Of a DNA stretch of 40,573 bases, positions 20,780 through 29,318 are shown piece by piece. Source of the DNA: an uncultured Actinomycetes bacterium. GTDB taxonomy: Bacteria; Actinomycetota; Actinomycetes; S36-B12; UBA5976. The stretch's first letter is position 1. Each line of letters starts with the position of its first letter. The position numbers were made by a program, and so were the translations under genes. The DNA lies in the NCBI GenBank assembly GCA_903907835.1, contig CAIVPQ010000033.1, positions 1 to 40,573 of the forward strand, in the 5' to 3' direction. Under the pieces are notes generated by a model. It searched no databases and was not told where the DNA came from. It was given only the letters and a program-made list of their open reading frames with translations.

Positions 20780-21228
20780 AATTAGAGCACGTAGAAGTAA
20801 CAGTCGACATACAAGCAACTACACAACATGTGTGGGATGCCATTACAAATTGGACCGCACAAGATAAGTGGATGTTAGGGACGCGAGTTAAGCCTGTTCA
20901 CGGAGATGGCAAAGACATCGGCGGCCAGATTGAAGCGTTTACTGGGATCTGGAAGATCGGTTTTCTCGACACCATGGAAATTACTAGGTGGGATCCACCT
21001 CATCGCTGTGATGTTTTGCATACTGGTCGGGTGGTGCGGGGCACCGGCACATTCGCCGTGAACGCACTGAGCGCACAAACCAGTAGATTCATTTGGAGCG
21101 AAGACTTGGTATTGCCATTGGGCATACTTGGGAAAATGGGTTTTTGGCTGATGAAGCCGCTATTTGTAGCTGGTGTTCGCAAATCCTTGTCGAAGTTTGC
21201 CAATATGGTTGAACAGGGCCAGATTTAG
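20776..21228 (+). CDS. SRPBCC (polyketide cyclase/START-like) family protein
   Basis: VTVDIQATTQHVWDAITNWTAQDKW; ATGA overlap with preceding gene. Confidence 0.82.
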   Translation: MKLEHVEVTVDIQATTQHVWDAITNWTAQDKWMLGTRVKPVHGDGKDIGGQIEAFTGIWKIGFLDTMEITRWDPPHRCDVLHTGRVVRGTGTFAVNALSAQTSRFIWSEDLVLPLGILGKMGFWLMKPLFVAGVRKSLSKFANMVEQGQI

Positions 21229-21332
21229 CCCAAAGACCCTGTTTTAGCAGTTTTTCTCACTTTTGATTTCGTTTCACCGCTTTTGTGAGGGATAATAGAA
21301 AATACACTTTAACCACGATAGGGGACTACAAA

Positions 21333-21515
21333 ATGGCTGCAATGAAGCCTCGGACCGGCGACGGTCCAATGGAGTGTCCAAAAGAAGGTCGTGGCTATGT
21401 TTTGCGTGTTCCATTAGAAGGTGGAGGCCGTCTAGTTGTTGAACTTAACGCTCAAGAAGTTAAAGATTTAGGTGCGGTCCTAAAGGACACAGTCGCATCA
21501 ATGCCAAAGAAGTAG
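21333..21515 (+). CDS. DUF3117 domain protein
   Basis: MAAMKPRTGDGPMECPKEGRGYVLRVPLEGGGRLVVELN; start refined from ORF-track 21285 to ATG 21333. Confidence 0.9.
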   Translation: MAAMKPRTGDGPMECPKEGRGYVLRVPLEGGGRLVVELNAQEVKDLGAVLKDTVASMPKK

Positions 21516-21538
21516 AACTGCTTAAGAAGTAGAACTGC
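21507..21538 (+). repeat. 15-bp tandem direct repeat (period 17) spanning the DUF3117 stop codon
   Basis: aagaagtagaactgc at 21507-21521 and 21524-21538. Confidence 0.9.
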
Positions 21539-21593
21539 CAAGAAGCAAGACTTTCTGTGGCGACTCTTATAAATACAAAATCTTCGGCGAGAC

Positions 21594-22247
21594 TTATTTT
21601 TTAACGGCCACTAACATGCCGCCGCCGACTGGCAAAAGTGTTCCGGATAGATGTTCATGATTTGCGATTGATTCAACTACTCCGCGCATCGCGATTGTTT
21701 CAGCATCACGGGCAGCAGGATCAGCTACCTTGTCATTCCAAAGAGCTTGATCAATAACGAGTAGACCGTTTGGGCGAAGAAGGTTTAGTGCCACATCAAC
21801 ATGACCGGCAACATCAATCGGATTCGTCGCAATCAGAACCATGTCATATGCGCCCTGAGTTAGGCGATCAAGAACTTCTTCTGGTCGGCCATTAATTAGG
21901 CGAACTCGGTTTGCCGCAATACCAGCCTGAGCTATTGCATCCTTAGCAATTAGCTGATGTTCTGCTTCGTTGTCAACGCTTGTTAGAACACCTTCTGGGT
22001 TCATGCCGTCGAGAAGCCATAGCGCAGAGACTCCGCCACCTGTGCCAATCTCCACAACATTGCGCGCATCAATCGCGCTAGCCAAAGTGCGCAGGACTGT
22101 TCCTGCGCCGGGACTGATTGCCACACAACCAATCTCACCAGCACGCGTGCGTGCGTGGGTTCGGATGCCATCCTCGCCAGACCACGACTCGGTGTAGTCG
22201 CAGGATGCACGGTGGATTGCTAGGACGCGGGGGTCAGTCATTGCCAT
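21594..22247 (-). CDS. SAM-dependent O-methyltransferase
   Basis: Methyltransferase_3-like: NVVEIGTGGGVSALWLLDGM...VLTSVDNEAEHQ; AYDMVLIATNP. Internal ATG 22247 (MAMTDPRV) preferred over 22268 because of the TACGCT-N7 box. Confidence 0.88.
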   Translation of the reverse strand: MAMTDPRVLAIHRASCDYTESWSGEDGIRTHARTRAGEIGCVAISPGAGTVLRTLASAIDARNVVEIGTGGGVSALWLLDGMNPEGVLTSVDNEAEHQLIAKDAIAQAGIAANRVRLINGRPEEVLDRLTQGAYDMVLIATNPIDVAGHVDVALNLLRPNGLLVIDQALWNDKVADPAARDAETIAMRGVVESIANHEHLSGTLLPVGGGMLVAVKK

Positions 22248-22260
22248 ATAGGTAAGCGTA
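22248..22260 (-). promoter_or_regulatory. Putative -10 (TACGCT) 7 nt upstream of the O-methyltransferase ATG
   Basis: Reverse strand TACGCT (22260-22255), N7, ATG at 22247. Confidence 0.35.
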
Positions 22261-22371
22261 CGGCCCATGTTCGTATTAGGTTAAGAATGGTCCCGTTATG
22301 AGGCATTCGAGTCTTATTTGGGGGACAATATATAAACAAGAAAAAATCGGAACAAATGAGGAAAAATTCAC

Positions 22372-23697
22372 ATGACCTGGACGCCAGACGAAACGCCTGT
22401 TTCTGCAAATACTGAGCCAGTTGCTGACCTAAATCCAACGACATCATTGCCAGATGCCCCGATAGCAAATGGCGAAATTCCAAATCCAGTTTCAGTCGAA
22501 ACTTCTGGATTTACCCCCGAAACCGCTGTTGCGCCTCAGGCTGCACCAGTAAATGAACTCCCATACGTAGCGACCTGGGTGTACGAGCAGCCTCAAGCGC
22601 AAACTAACTCTCCACAGTCGCCCACAGCAGTGTCTAAGGGTCTGCGCAATGCCGTGATTGCTGGCGTGCTCAGTGGCTTACTTGCGGGCGTCGGCGGTTA
22701 TTCTTTGGCTTCCTACAACGCCTGGACACCGCGCGCCGGCATCACCTTGCCCGCAAGCCCTGGTGATACTTCGCCAAGAGCTGCTAATTCAATCGCTGGG
22801 CTTGCCAAAGCTGTCTTGCCGACGGTGGTTTCTATTGAAGTGTCTTCAAGCACAAGGCAAGGCAGCGGGTCAGGATTCATCATTCGAAGTTCCGCACTTG
22901 AATCATTTGTTATGACCAATAACCATGTTGTAACCGGGGCTGGATCGGGGGCAAGAATCACAGTCACTCTCGCTGATCAATCGCAAGTGAACGCCACCAT
23001 CGTTGGCACTGATCCTTCATATGACTTAGCGGTATTGCGAGTGGCAAAAGGAAAGTTGCCGGTGTCAAGACTTGGCAACTCAGATGATGTAGTTGTTGGC
23101 GATTTGTCGATCGCGATTGGTTCACCTCTAGGTCTGAGCGGAACGGTAACGAGCGGAATCATCTCAGCTCTGAATCGTCCAGTTTCAGCAGGTGGTGAAT
23201 CCGAAGCTTCATTCATCAATGCAATTCAAACGGATGCTGCAATTAATCCAGGTAATTCAGGTGGACCGCTAATTAACTCTCGCGGCCAAGTGGTGGGAAT
23301 TAATTCTGCAATTGCCACTTTGGGTTCATCATCACTTGGTGGTCCGACTGGAAGTATCGGACTGGGTTTTGCAATACCTATCAACCAAGCCAAACGTGTC
23401 GCTCAAGAATTAATGACCACTGGAACATCCACTCATCCGGTTATTGGGGTGCTGCTAGATGTTTCGTATCAAGGAGTTGGAGCTTTGATTCAGGACATAG
23501 TCAAAGGTGGCCCAGCCTCAAAAAGTTCGCTTAAGGTCGGAGACATAATCACGCGAATCGATGGACAGCCGATTAAAAATGGCGAGGAATTAATTGTGCG
23601 TATTCGTTCCCGAGTTGCCGGAGATCGCATTTCGTTAAGCCGGCAAGTTGGCTCGGATGTGTCAATTGTCCTAGGCTCTCAAACAACGAAGAAATAG
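22372..23697 (+). CDS. htrA: Trypsin-like serine protease with PDZ domain (HtrA/DegP-like)
   Basis: TM segment; triad regions MTNNHVV, SYDLAVLRV, NPGNSGGPL; C-terminal PDZ. Confidence 0.94.
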   Translation: MTWTPDETPVSANTEPVADLNPTTSLPDAPIANGEIPNPVSVETSGFTPETAVAPQAAPVNELPYVATWVYEQPQAQTNSPQSPTAVSKGLRNAVIAGVLSGLLAGVGGYSLASYNAWTPRAGITLPASPGDTSPRAANSIAGLAKAVLPTVVSIEVSSSTRQGSGSGFIIRSSALESFVMTNNHVVTGAGSGARITVTLADQSQVNATIVGTDPSYDLAVLRVAKGKLPVSRLGNSDDVVVGDLSIAIGSPLGLSGTVTSGIISALNRPVSAGGESEASFINAIQTDAAINPGNSGGPLINSRGQVVGINSAIATLGSSSLGGPTGSIGLGFAIPINQAKRVAQELMTTGTSTHPVIGVLLDVSYQGVGALIQDIVKGGPASKSSLKVGDIITRIDGQPIKNGEELIVRIRSRVAGDRISLSRQVGSDVSIVLGSQTTKK

Positions 23698-23731
23698 GCA
23701 CAAAACCGATTAAAGAATTCGAAGGTGATTC

Positions 23732-24088
23732 ATGTTTGACATAGGTCTACCTGAATTCTTGGTACTTGGAGTTTTGGCGCTAATCGTATTTGGCCCAGAT
23801 CGACTGCCTGAAATTGCGGCTAAGTCAGCCCGCGCTATCAAGGCATTGCGGATCAAAGCCAATGCGGCAACAGCTGAATTAACTGAGTCATTAGATTTGC
23901 CAGATTTGTCTGACATTGCCGGAAAAGTGCGTTCGGCAACACCTGCGGGAATGATGGCTAATGGCCTCAGTGGATTGCTCAATTCCAAAAAACAAAACGG
24001 TGAAGCAGATGCCAATGTTGGGCCAAGGTCAGCAAACGCTGTTCGCGTTGATGGCGAACAGGTAACTTTCGATCCAGATGCTACCTAG
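23732..24088 (+). CDS. tatB: Sec-independent translocase subunit TatB-like
   Basis: MFDIGLPEFLVLGVLALIVFGPDRLPEIAAKSARAIKALR; SD gaaggtgat. Confidence 0.9.
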   Translation: MFDIGLPEFLVLGVLALIVFGPDRLPEIAAKSARAIKALRIKANAATAELTESLDLPDLSDIAGKVRSATPAGMMANGLSGLLNSKKQNGEADANVGPRSANAVRVDGEQVTFDPDAT

Positions 24089-24106
24089 TTAAAGTTCTAC
24101 TTGTTT

Positions 24107-24886
24107 TTAGAAAAAATAGATGGTGCCGAAGATATTGACTAATGCAATCAGCATCAGTGTGGGAAAAAACTTCGCTAATTTCACCCGCAAAAGAATTAGG
24201 GCAAAAGGTACGTTCACTAACGCCAAAAACGTCAAGCCCGCCGGCGCTAACACCACATTTCCTGACATTAATAAGCCGGCCACAGTGATGAAACGGCTGG
24301 TTTTCTTGCCGAGCCGCTGAGGCAAACCTTTGATGCCTACTTTTACGTCAGAGTCAATGTCCTTGAGACAATTTGCAAAATGTGCGGTAACCCCGAGAGC
24401 GGCTCCCCAGAGGAAAATCCAAACTGGAGGTTCAATTTGCGCGCCAACAAGAATAAAAGTTGGTAGTAACCCGAATGAAAGCGCAAAGGGCAATGGCGAG
24501 AAGACATTATTCTTGAAAAAGAAGTTGTAAGAGACTCCAGAGCCAATTGCTAAAAGGTGCAACGCTCCAGCTTTAAAGCCAAGGGGACCAAGAAGGTTAA
24601 TCGGCAGAGAAATCAGTGCGGCCAATATGGAAAGTCGAGTCAGGGTTGAGGCTGTTACGGCTTGAGTAACGACAGGCTTTTCATTTCGATCTTGCAAGAT
24701 GTCCTTGGTTGCATCAATCGCATCGTTGCTCCAGCCAATGCATAGTTGACCAACGAATACGATTAGCGCAATTGGCAAAGCAAGGTTTAGTTGCCAAACT
24801 TTGGCCGTGAATGCCCCAGCAACACTTGACACAAGTAAGGTCGGCGCAAAATGTGATGCGCGAGCTAGAGCAATAATCAGTTTCAT
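24107..24886 (-). CDS. UbiA family prenyltransferase
   Basis: Multi-TM with NDAIDATKDILQD and KDIDSDVKVGIKG Asp-rich motifs. Confidence 0.85.
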   Translation of the reverse strand: MKLIIALARASHFAPTLLVSSVAGAFTAKVWQLNLALPIALIVFVGQLCIGWSNDAIDATKDILQDRNEKPVVTQAVTASTLTRLSILAALISLPINLLGPLGFKAGALHLLAIGSGVSYNFFFKNNVFSPLPFALSFGLLPTFILVGAQIEPPVWIFLWGAALGVTAHFANCLKDIDSDVKVGIKGLPQRLGKKTSRFITVAGLLMSGNVVLAPAGLTFLALVNVPFALILLRVKLAKFFPTLMLIALVNIFGTIYFF

Positions 24887-24888
24887 TA

Positions 24889-24918
24889 ATTTAGAGCCTA
24901 TTCATTTAGAGCCTATGG
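24889..24918. repeat. 15-bp imperfect tandem repeat immediately upstream of the UbiA-family gene
   Basis: atttagagcctattc (24889-24903) / atttagagcctatgg (24904-24918), 13/15 identical. Confidence 0.9.
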
Positions 24919-24988
24919 GTTCAGTTAACTCGCACTGTTTTGGTTGAGGAGCTCTTAGGATGAGCAGTTTTGTTGCAACTCAGTTCTT

Positions 24989-26249
24989 GTGAGATCTGAC
25001 ACAGTTAGCACTTTTCGTTCTAACGAAGCTGTTTGCGCTGATAGTTTTAAGTATCAAATTAGTAAGCCAGTTCTCAAATCCAAAGAACCACTCTCAAAAA
25101 TCCGAAACCGAAAAAACGCGTAATCCATATATTGATCTTGCTCGTGGCATCGCAGCTCTCCTTGTTGTTTCTTGGCATGTTCGTGGTGGAACGGCCGTCA
25201 CTGACTTCAGCGTCATCAACATTCACTACATCGTTGTGGATTTCTTTTTCCTAGTTAGTGGCTTTGTATTATTCGACCAGATCGCCAAAATTTCATCTGG
25301 ACAGTTATCGCCTGCGCTTTTCTTATGGCGAAGATTTATCCGCCTTTGGCCGCTCATGTTCATCGTGGTTGTTGCTGCCTTACTCGTAAAGATTTCTCAG
25401 TCAATTTGTTTGGATACAACAAATGGAATCTCTATTGCAGTCAATTGCTCTACAGAGAATATTTCAAATTGGTTAATTTCTGAAAATGGCTGGTTATCGT
25501 GGTTGAGCGCTGCCCTCTTGCTGCAAATTGCAGTGAAAGCATCGATCTTTTGGTGTGCGCCACTTTGGAGCTTGTCGGCAATGTGGTGGGCAAATGTTGT
25601 TTCGGCATTCACATCAAGAGTCGGACGCTTAAGTAACATCTGGATTTTGTTTGGCTTCGGATTCGTCTTATTAGCAATCGGCTTAGTCCTAGACCGTACA
25701 TTCATTGACTACTATGGCGAGATTTGGGGTGTATCGGCCCTAGGTAGAGCGCTTATTGGATTCAATGGCGGCTTGATTATTCGCAATCATCTCAACAACA
25801 AGAGTTACAAAACCCCAAGTTTTATCTGGATCTTGTCCGTATTGGCTTTAGTCACATTCATGGTGATTGATCGCCAGTCACTTGCCGCCGCCGCATTTGC
25901 ATCACCGATATGTCTGGCGCCATTGCTTGTGGCTTTAGCTAGTCAATCGGATGCAAAACTAACCAGTCAAATGCGTTCGTGGTTTTTATGGGCTGGAAAA
26001 TTATCATTCCCAGCTTTCATCTGGCACCGAGTAGTTCTCGAGATTTATTATGGCGCTAGCCAAGAGATTCCAATTCTTGGCCAGGCGACCATAACTCACT
26101 TTGTTCCTAGGTATTTACTAATCGTTAGTTGCACTATTTTGATTTCGATAGTGTCTTTACGATTCCTAGAACCGCCACTGAGACGATGGCTTGAACATTT
26201 GGGAAACCGATTTTTGGGTTTCACTCGCGTTCCAGAAGTAAGCAATTAA
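24989..26249 (+). CDS. Acyltransferase 3 family membrane protein; N-terminus unresolved (possible frameshift or non-canonical start)
   Basis: Frame-0 NPYIDLARGIAALLVVSWHVRGG (25122 on) precedes the ORF-track GTG at 25236; multi-TM; no ATG/GTG/TTG in frame between TGA 24990 and 25236. Confidence 0.7.
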
Positions 26250-26250
26250 C

Positions 26251-27408
26251 TTACTTAGGTTGAACACCTAAGTTCTTGCCAATCAGCCCACGACTGCGAC
26301 TTGTCAATTGGCTGGCTATCTCTTTTAGGGCCACCACCGCAGGTGCTTGTGGTTGGCTCAAGACCAATGGTTCCCCAGCATCTCCGCCAACGCGCAGATT
26401 TGGATCAAAGGCAATTTTGCCAAGTAATGGCACATCCACGCCGAGCTTTTCAGTTAGGACATCGGAGACCATTTGACCGCCTCCGGCGCCAAACATGTCA
26501 ATAGGTTCATCGCAATGAGGGCAGGCAAATGCCGACATGTTTTCTATTACCCCACTCACACGTTGCTCTAGCTGGGGCGCCAACATGCCAGCACGAATCG
26601 CAACATCAGCAGCAGCTGGTTGAGGCGTTGTGACAATAATCAATTCACTTGCAGGTAGTAGCCGAGCGGTGCTAATTGCAATGTCACCAGTGCCTGGCGG
26701 AAGATCCAGAAGAAGCACATCTAGGTCGCCCCACCATACTTCGGCCAAAAACGATTCAAGATATTTGTGAAGCATTGGTCCACGCATCGCTAGTGGCTCA
26801 TGGCGTCCTTCACGCTTAAGGGGAAGCATCGACATCACCCGCACCCCGAAACGTTCTGGCGGCATGATCATGCTGTCCACGCGCAATGGTGAGGCGGTAA
26901 TGCCCATCATGTCTGGAATTGAGTGTCCATAAATATCTGCATCAACAATGCCAACCGAAAGACCTTGAGCGGCCATTGCAACGGCAAGGTTTGTAGTTAT
27001 TGATGACTTACCAACACCACCTTTGCCAGAAGCGATTGCATAGATCCTGGTTAGTGATTCAGGTCGGTTAAAACGAATCTCTTTAGTGGGTCCTTGCAAT
27101 TGTTCGCGAAGGGCAGCGCGTTGTTCATCACTCATGACATCGAGGTCAACCTCAACGCCTGTCACACCTTCGACCTTGGAAACTGCATCCTTAACGCTCT
27201 GCACGATTGTGTCTTGCATTGGACAGGCGGAGATTGTTAGGAAAACCCCAACAGTGACAACACCTTTGTCCGAAACTTCAACGCCTTTGACCATTCCAAC
27301 TTCGGTAATAGGTTTGCGGATTTCCGGGTCAATTACCGTCGACAGGGCAGTATCAATTGCGGTACGGGACAAACTCACGCGTTCTCCAAAGGGATTAAGT
27401 TTAGGCAT
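26251..27408 (-). CDS. mrp: Mrp/NBP35-ApbC family Fe-S carrier ATPase
   Basis: N-terminal DUF59/MIP18-like; GKGGVGKSSITTNLAVAMA; CPHC. Start refined to MPKLNPFGERV at 27408. Confidence 0.94.
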   Translation of the reverse strand: MPKLNPFGERVSLSRTAIDTALSTVIDPEIRKPITEVGMVKGVEVSDKGVVTVGVFLTISACPMQDTIVQSVKDAVSKVEGVTGVEVDLDVMSDEQRAALREQLQGPTKEIRFNRPESLTRIYAIASGKGGVGKSSITTNLAVAMAAQGLSVGIVDADIYGHSIPDMMGITASPLRVDSMIMPPERFGVRVMSMLPLKREGRHEPLAMRGPMLHKYLESFLAEVWWGDLDVLLLDLPPGTGDIAISTARLLPASELIIVTTPQPAAADVAIRAGMLAPQLEQRVSGVIENMSAFACPHCDEPIDMFGAGGGQMVSDVLTEKLGVDVPLLGKIAFDPNLRVGGDAGEPLVLSQPQAPAVVALKEIASQLTSRSRGLIGKNLGVQPK

Positions 27409-27925
27409 TTTCTTCTGACGAAGAATCTTGAGATTTTGAGGTCTTAAGTAGTTCAGCAAATTCTTCGAGTAAGTCACGAATCTCTCCGCGCAAATAATCT
27501 CGAGTAGCCATTTCACCCAGCGCTAATCGCAAGGATGCAATTTCACGAGTTAAATAATCAGCGTCTGCCAGTAAGCGTTCGGTCTGATCGCGATCTTCTT
27601 GAAACTGCACACGATCGCGGTCGGCTTGTCGATTTTGCGCCAACAAAATTAGCGGGGCTGCATACGAAGCCTGCAACGACAAAACCAAAGTTAAAAACAG
27701 GAATGGGTATCCGTCAACAGTAAGACTTTCTGGGGCGAAAATATTCCAAAGCACCCAAACCGCGATTGCCAGAGTCATGTAACCCAAAAAACGCCAAGAT
27801 CCTAAGAACCGGGCAACACGTTCGCTAACGCGACCGGCTGTTTCAGAATCAACTGACGGACGAAGTGAACGGCTACGCTCTAGCGGCTGATCCAAGCGTG
27901 GTCCACGTGATGTCTTGCGTGCCAT
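27401..27925 (-). CDS. DUF1003 domain membrane protein
   Basis: Two TM segments; ILLAQNRQADRDRVQFQEDRDQTERLLAD typical of DUF1003. Confidence 0.9.
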   Translation of the reverse strand: MARKTSRGPRLDQPLERSRSLRPSVDSETAGRVSERVARFLGSWRFLGYMTLAIAVWVLWNIFAPESLTVDGYPFLFLTLVLSLQASYAAPLILLAQNRQADRDRVQFQEDRDQTERLLADADYLTREIASLRLALGEMATRDYLRGEIRDLLEEFAELLKTSKSQDSSSEENA

Positions 27926-27927
27926 AA

Positions 27928-29178
27928 TCAGCCCTCCTCATCTATCTCGTTTTCTCGCCAATTTTCCGGCAACATGTGGTCAATAACATCGTCAATTGTG
28001 ACTGCACCGATCAAATGATCATTCTCGTCTACAACAGGTAGAGCCACCAAGTTGTAGGTTGCAAAATAACGAGCAACCTGACCAAGTGGTGCCCCAGGTC
28101 CGATTGGCTCTAACGAAGTGTCCAAAATGCCCGAGACAAGCGCTGAAGGAGGCTCTCTGAGTAAGCGCTGCACGTGTGCCACGCCGAGATAGCGCCCTGT
28201 TGGGGTTTCGGTAGGCGGGCGCACAACATAGGCCTGTGAGGCCAAGGCTGGCGAAAGCTCTGCAACACGCAAATGGGCCAAAGCCTCAGCCACAGTCGCA
28301 TCCGGAGCCAGAATCACTGGCTCGGTTGTCATCATGCCACCGGCTGAGAAATCGTCATAGGCCAAAAGTCGTCGAAGGTCATCGGCTTCTTCAGGTTCCA
28401 TTCCATCGAGATATTCTTGGGCTTGTTCAGGAGGAAGTTCACTTAGTAAGTCGGCCGCATCGTCAGGATCCATTTCTTCAAGAACCTCACGCGCACGATC
28501 CATCCCCATTGCAGTCATGATCTCAACTCGATCATCTTCAGGAAGCTCTTCAAAAACATCTGCAAGTTTTTCTAGATCCAACCCGCTAATGAGTTCTAGC
28601 CGGCGCTTCTGGGGCAGCTCTTGTAAAAGATTTGCTAGGTCGGCCGGACGCATTTGTTCAACTGAGGCGAGTAGCGAATCGACTGGTTGTTGTTCGGATT
28701 CAAGGAATAAGCCTGAGACTGCATTCCACTCGACCGTAGAAGTAGCACCTCGGCGACCAAAACCTGCGCCATGTTCGCGAATAAAGATTCTGGAAATAAC
28801 CCATTCGCGCGTACGATCTTGGCTCATTGCGATGTCTTGAATTATTACGCTATTGCCGGATGAATTCTGAGTCACTTTACGGTCAAGGAGTTCAGCAATC
28901 ACCAAAGTCTCTTCAGCGCGACGTTCGAATCGGCGTAGGTTTACGACTCCGCTGGTAACAACTGTGCCTGGGTCAATTGCTGTTACCCGCGACATAGGAA
29001 CAAAGATGCGACGCCTAGGTGCAACTTCGACAACAAGACCCAAAACCGTGGGAGCCTTGTTGTTGATCCTTGAATTAACAACTATGTCGCGGATTTTTCC
29101 GACCTGATCGCCTGCAGGATCAAACACAGAAGTCCCCGCCAGCCTGGCGAGGTAAATCCGAGAAGTTGTTGTGCTCAC
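27928..29178 (-). CDS. MgtE N-terminal domain + CBS pair protein with PRC-barrel-like N-terminus; no TM domain
   Basis: LLQELPQKRRLELISGLDLEKLADVFEELPEDDRVEIMTAM; two CBS segments; C-terminus ends without TM helices. GTG start. Confidence 0.88.
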   Translation of the reverse strand: MSTTTSRIYLARLAGTSVFDPAGDQVGKIRDIVVNSRINNKAPTVLGLVVEVAPRRRIFVPMSRVTAIDPGTVVTSGVVNLRRFERRAEETLVIAELLDRKVTQNSSGNSVIIQDIAMSQDRTREWVISRIFIREHGAGFGRRGATSTVEWNAVSGLFLESEQQPVDSLLASVEQMRPADLANLLQELPQKRRLELISGLDLEKLADVFEELPEDDRVEIMTAMGMDRAREVLEEMDPDDAADLLSELPPEQAQEYLDGMEPEEADDLRRLLAYDDFSAGGMMTTEPVILAPDATVAEALAHLRVAELSPALASQAYVVRPPTETPTGRYLGVAHVQRLLREPPSALVSGILDTSLEPIGPGAPLGQVARYFATYNLVALPVVDENDHLIGAVTIDDVIDHMLPENWRENEIDEEG

Positions 29179-29190
29179 ACATGAAGATTA
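29179..29190 (-). promoter_or_regulatory. Putative -10 (TAATCT) 6 nt upstream of the MgtE-like GTG
   Basis: Reverse strand TAATCT (29190-29185), N6, GTG at 29178. Confidence 0.45.
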
Positions 29191-29263
29191 CCGTTATTTT
29201 GCCTTGTTAAGGTCCTCCAATGTGGTTGCCAGTTAATTTTGCGAATGCGCAATCATGCAAAAT

Positions 29264-29291
29264 CTGACATTCTCTCGCGTTCAAGTAGGCT
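29264..29291 (+). promoter_or_regulatory. Putative promoter of the CoA ester lyase
   Basis: CTGACA (29264-29269), 16-nt spacer, TAGGCT (29286-29291); SD-like agaaaggga before ATG 29319. Confidence 0.35.
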
Positions 29292-29318
29292 CTTGGCTGA
29301 CAGAAAGGGACTTGCTTA

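Noticed and set aside
24990-24992. In-frame TGA as a selenocysteine codon in the acyltransferase
   Set aside because: No SECIS-like hairpin or Sec-dependent function recognised; the residue lies outside the conserved domain. Frameshift or alternative start is simpler.
25111-25117. A AAA AAC as a canonical -1 programmed frameshift heptamer
   Set aside because: It is in the right phase for the GTG 24989 frame, but a -1 slip leads to frame 1, not the acyltransferase frame; a +1 change or loss of one A is needed.
26276-27418. Plus-strand ORFs opposite mrp
   Set aside because: Opposite a clear Mrp ATPase; no independent coding evidence.
27928-29178. MgtE-like protein lacking its transmembrane domain as a truncated pseudogene
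   Set aside because: Soluble MgtE-N/CBS proteins are known at this locus in other Actinobacteria (for example, Rv1232c, recalled); ORF looks intact.
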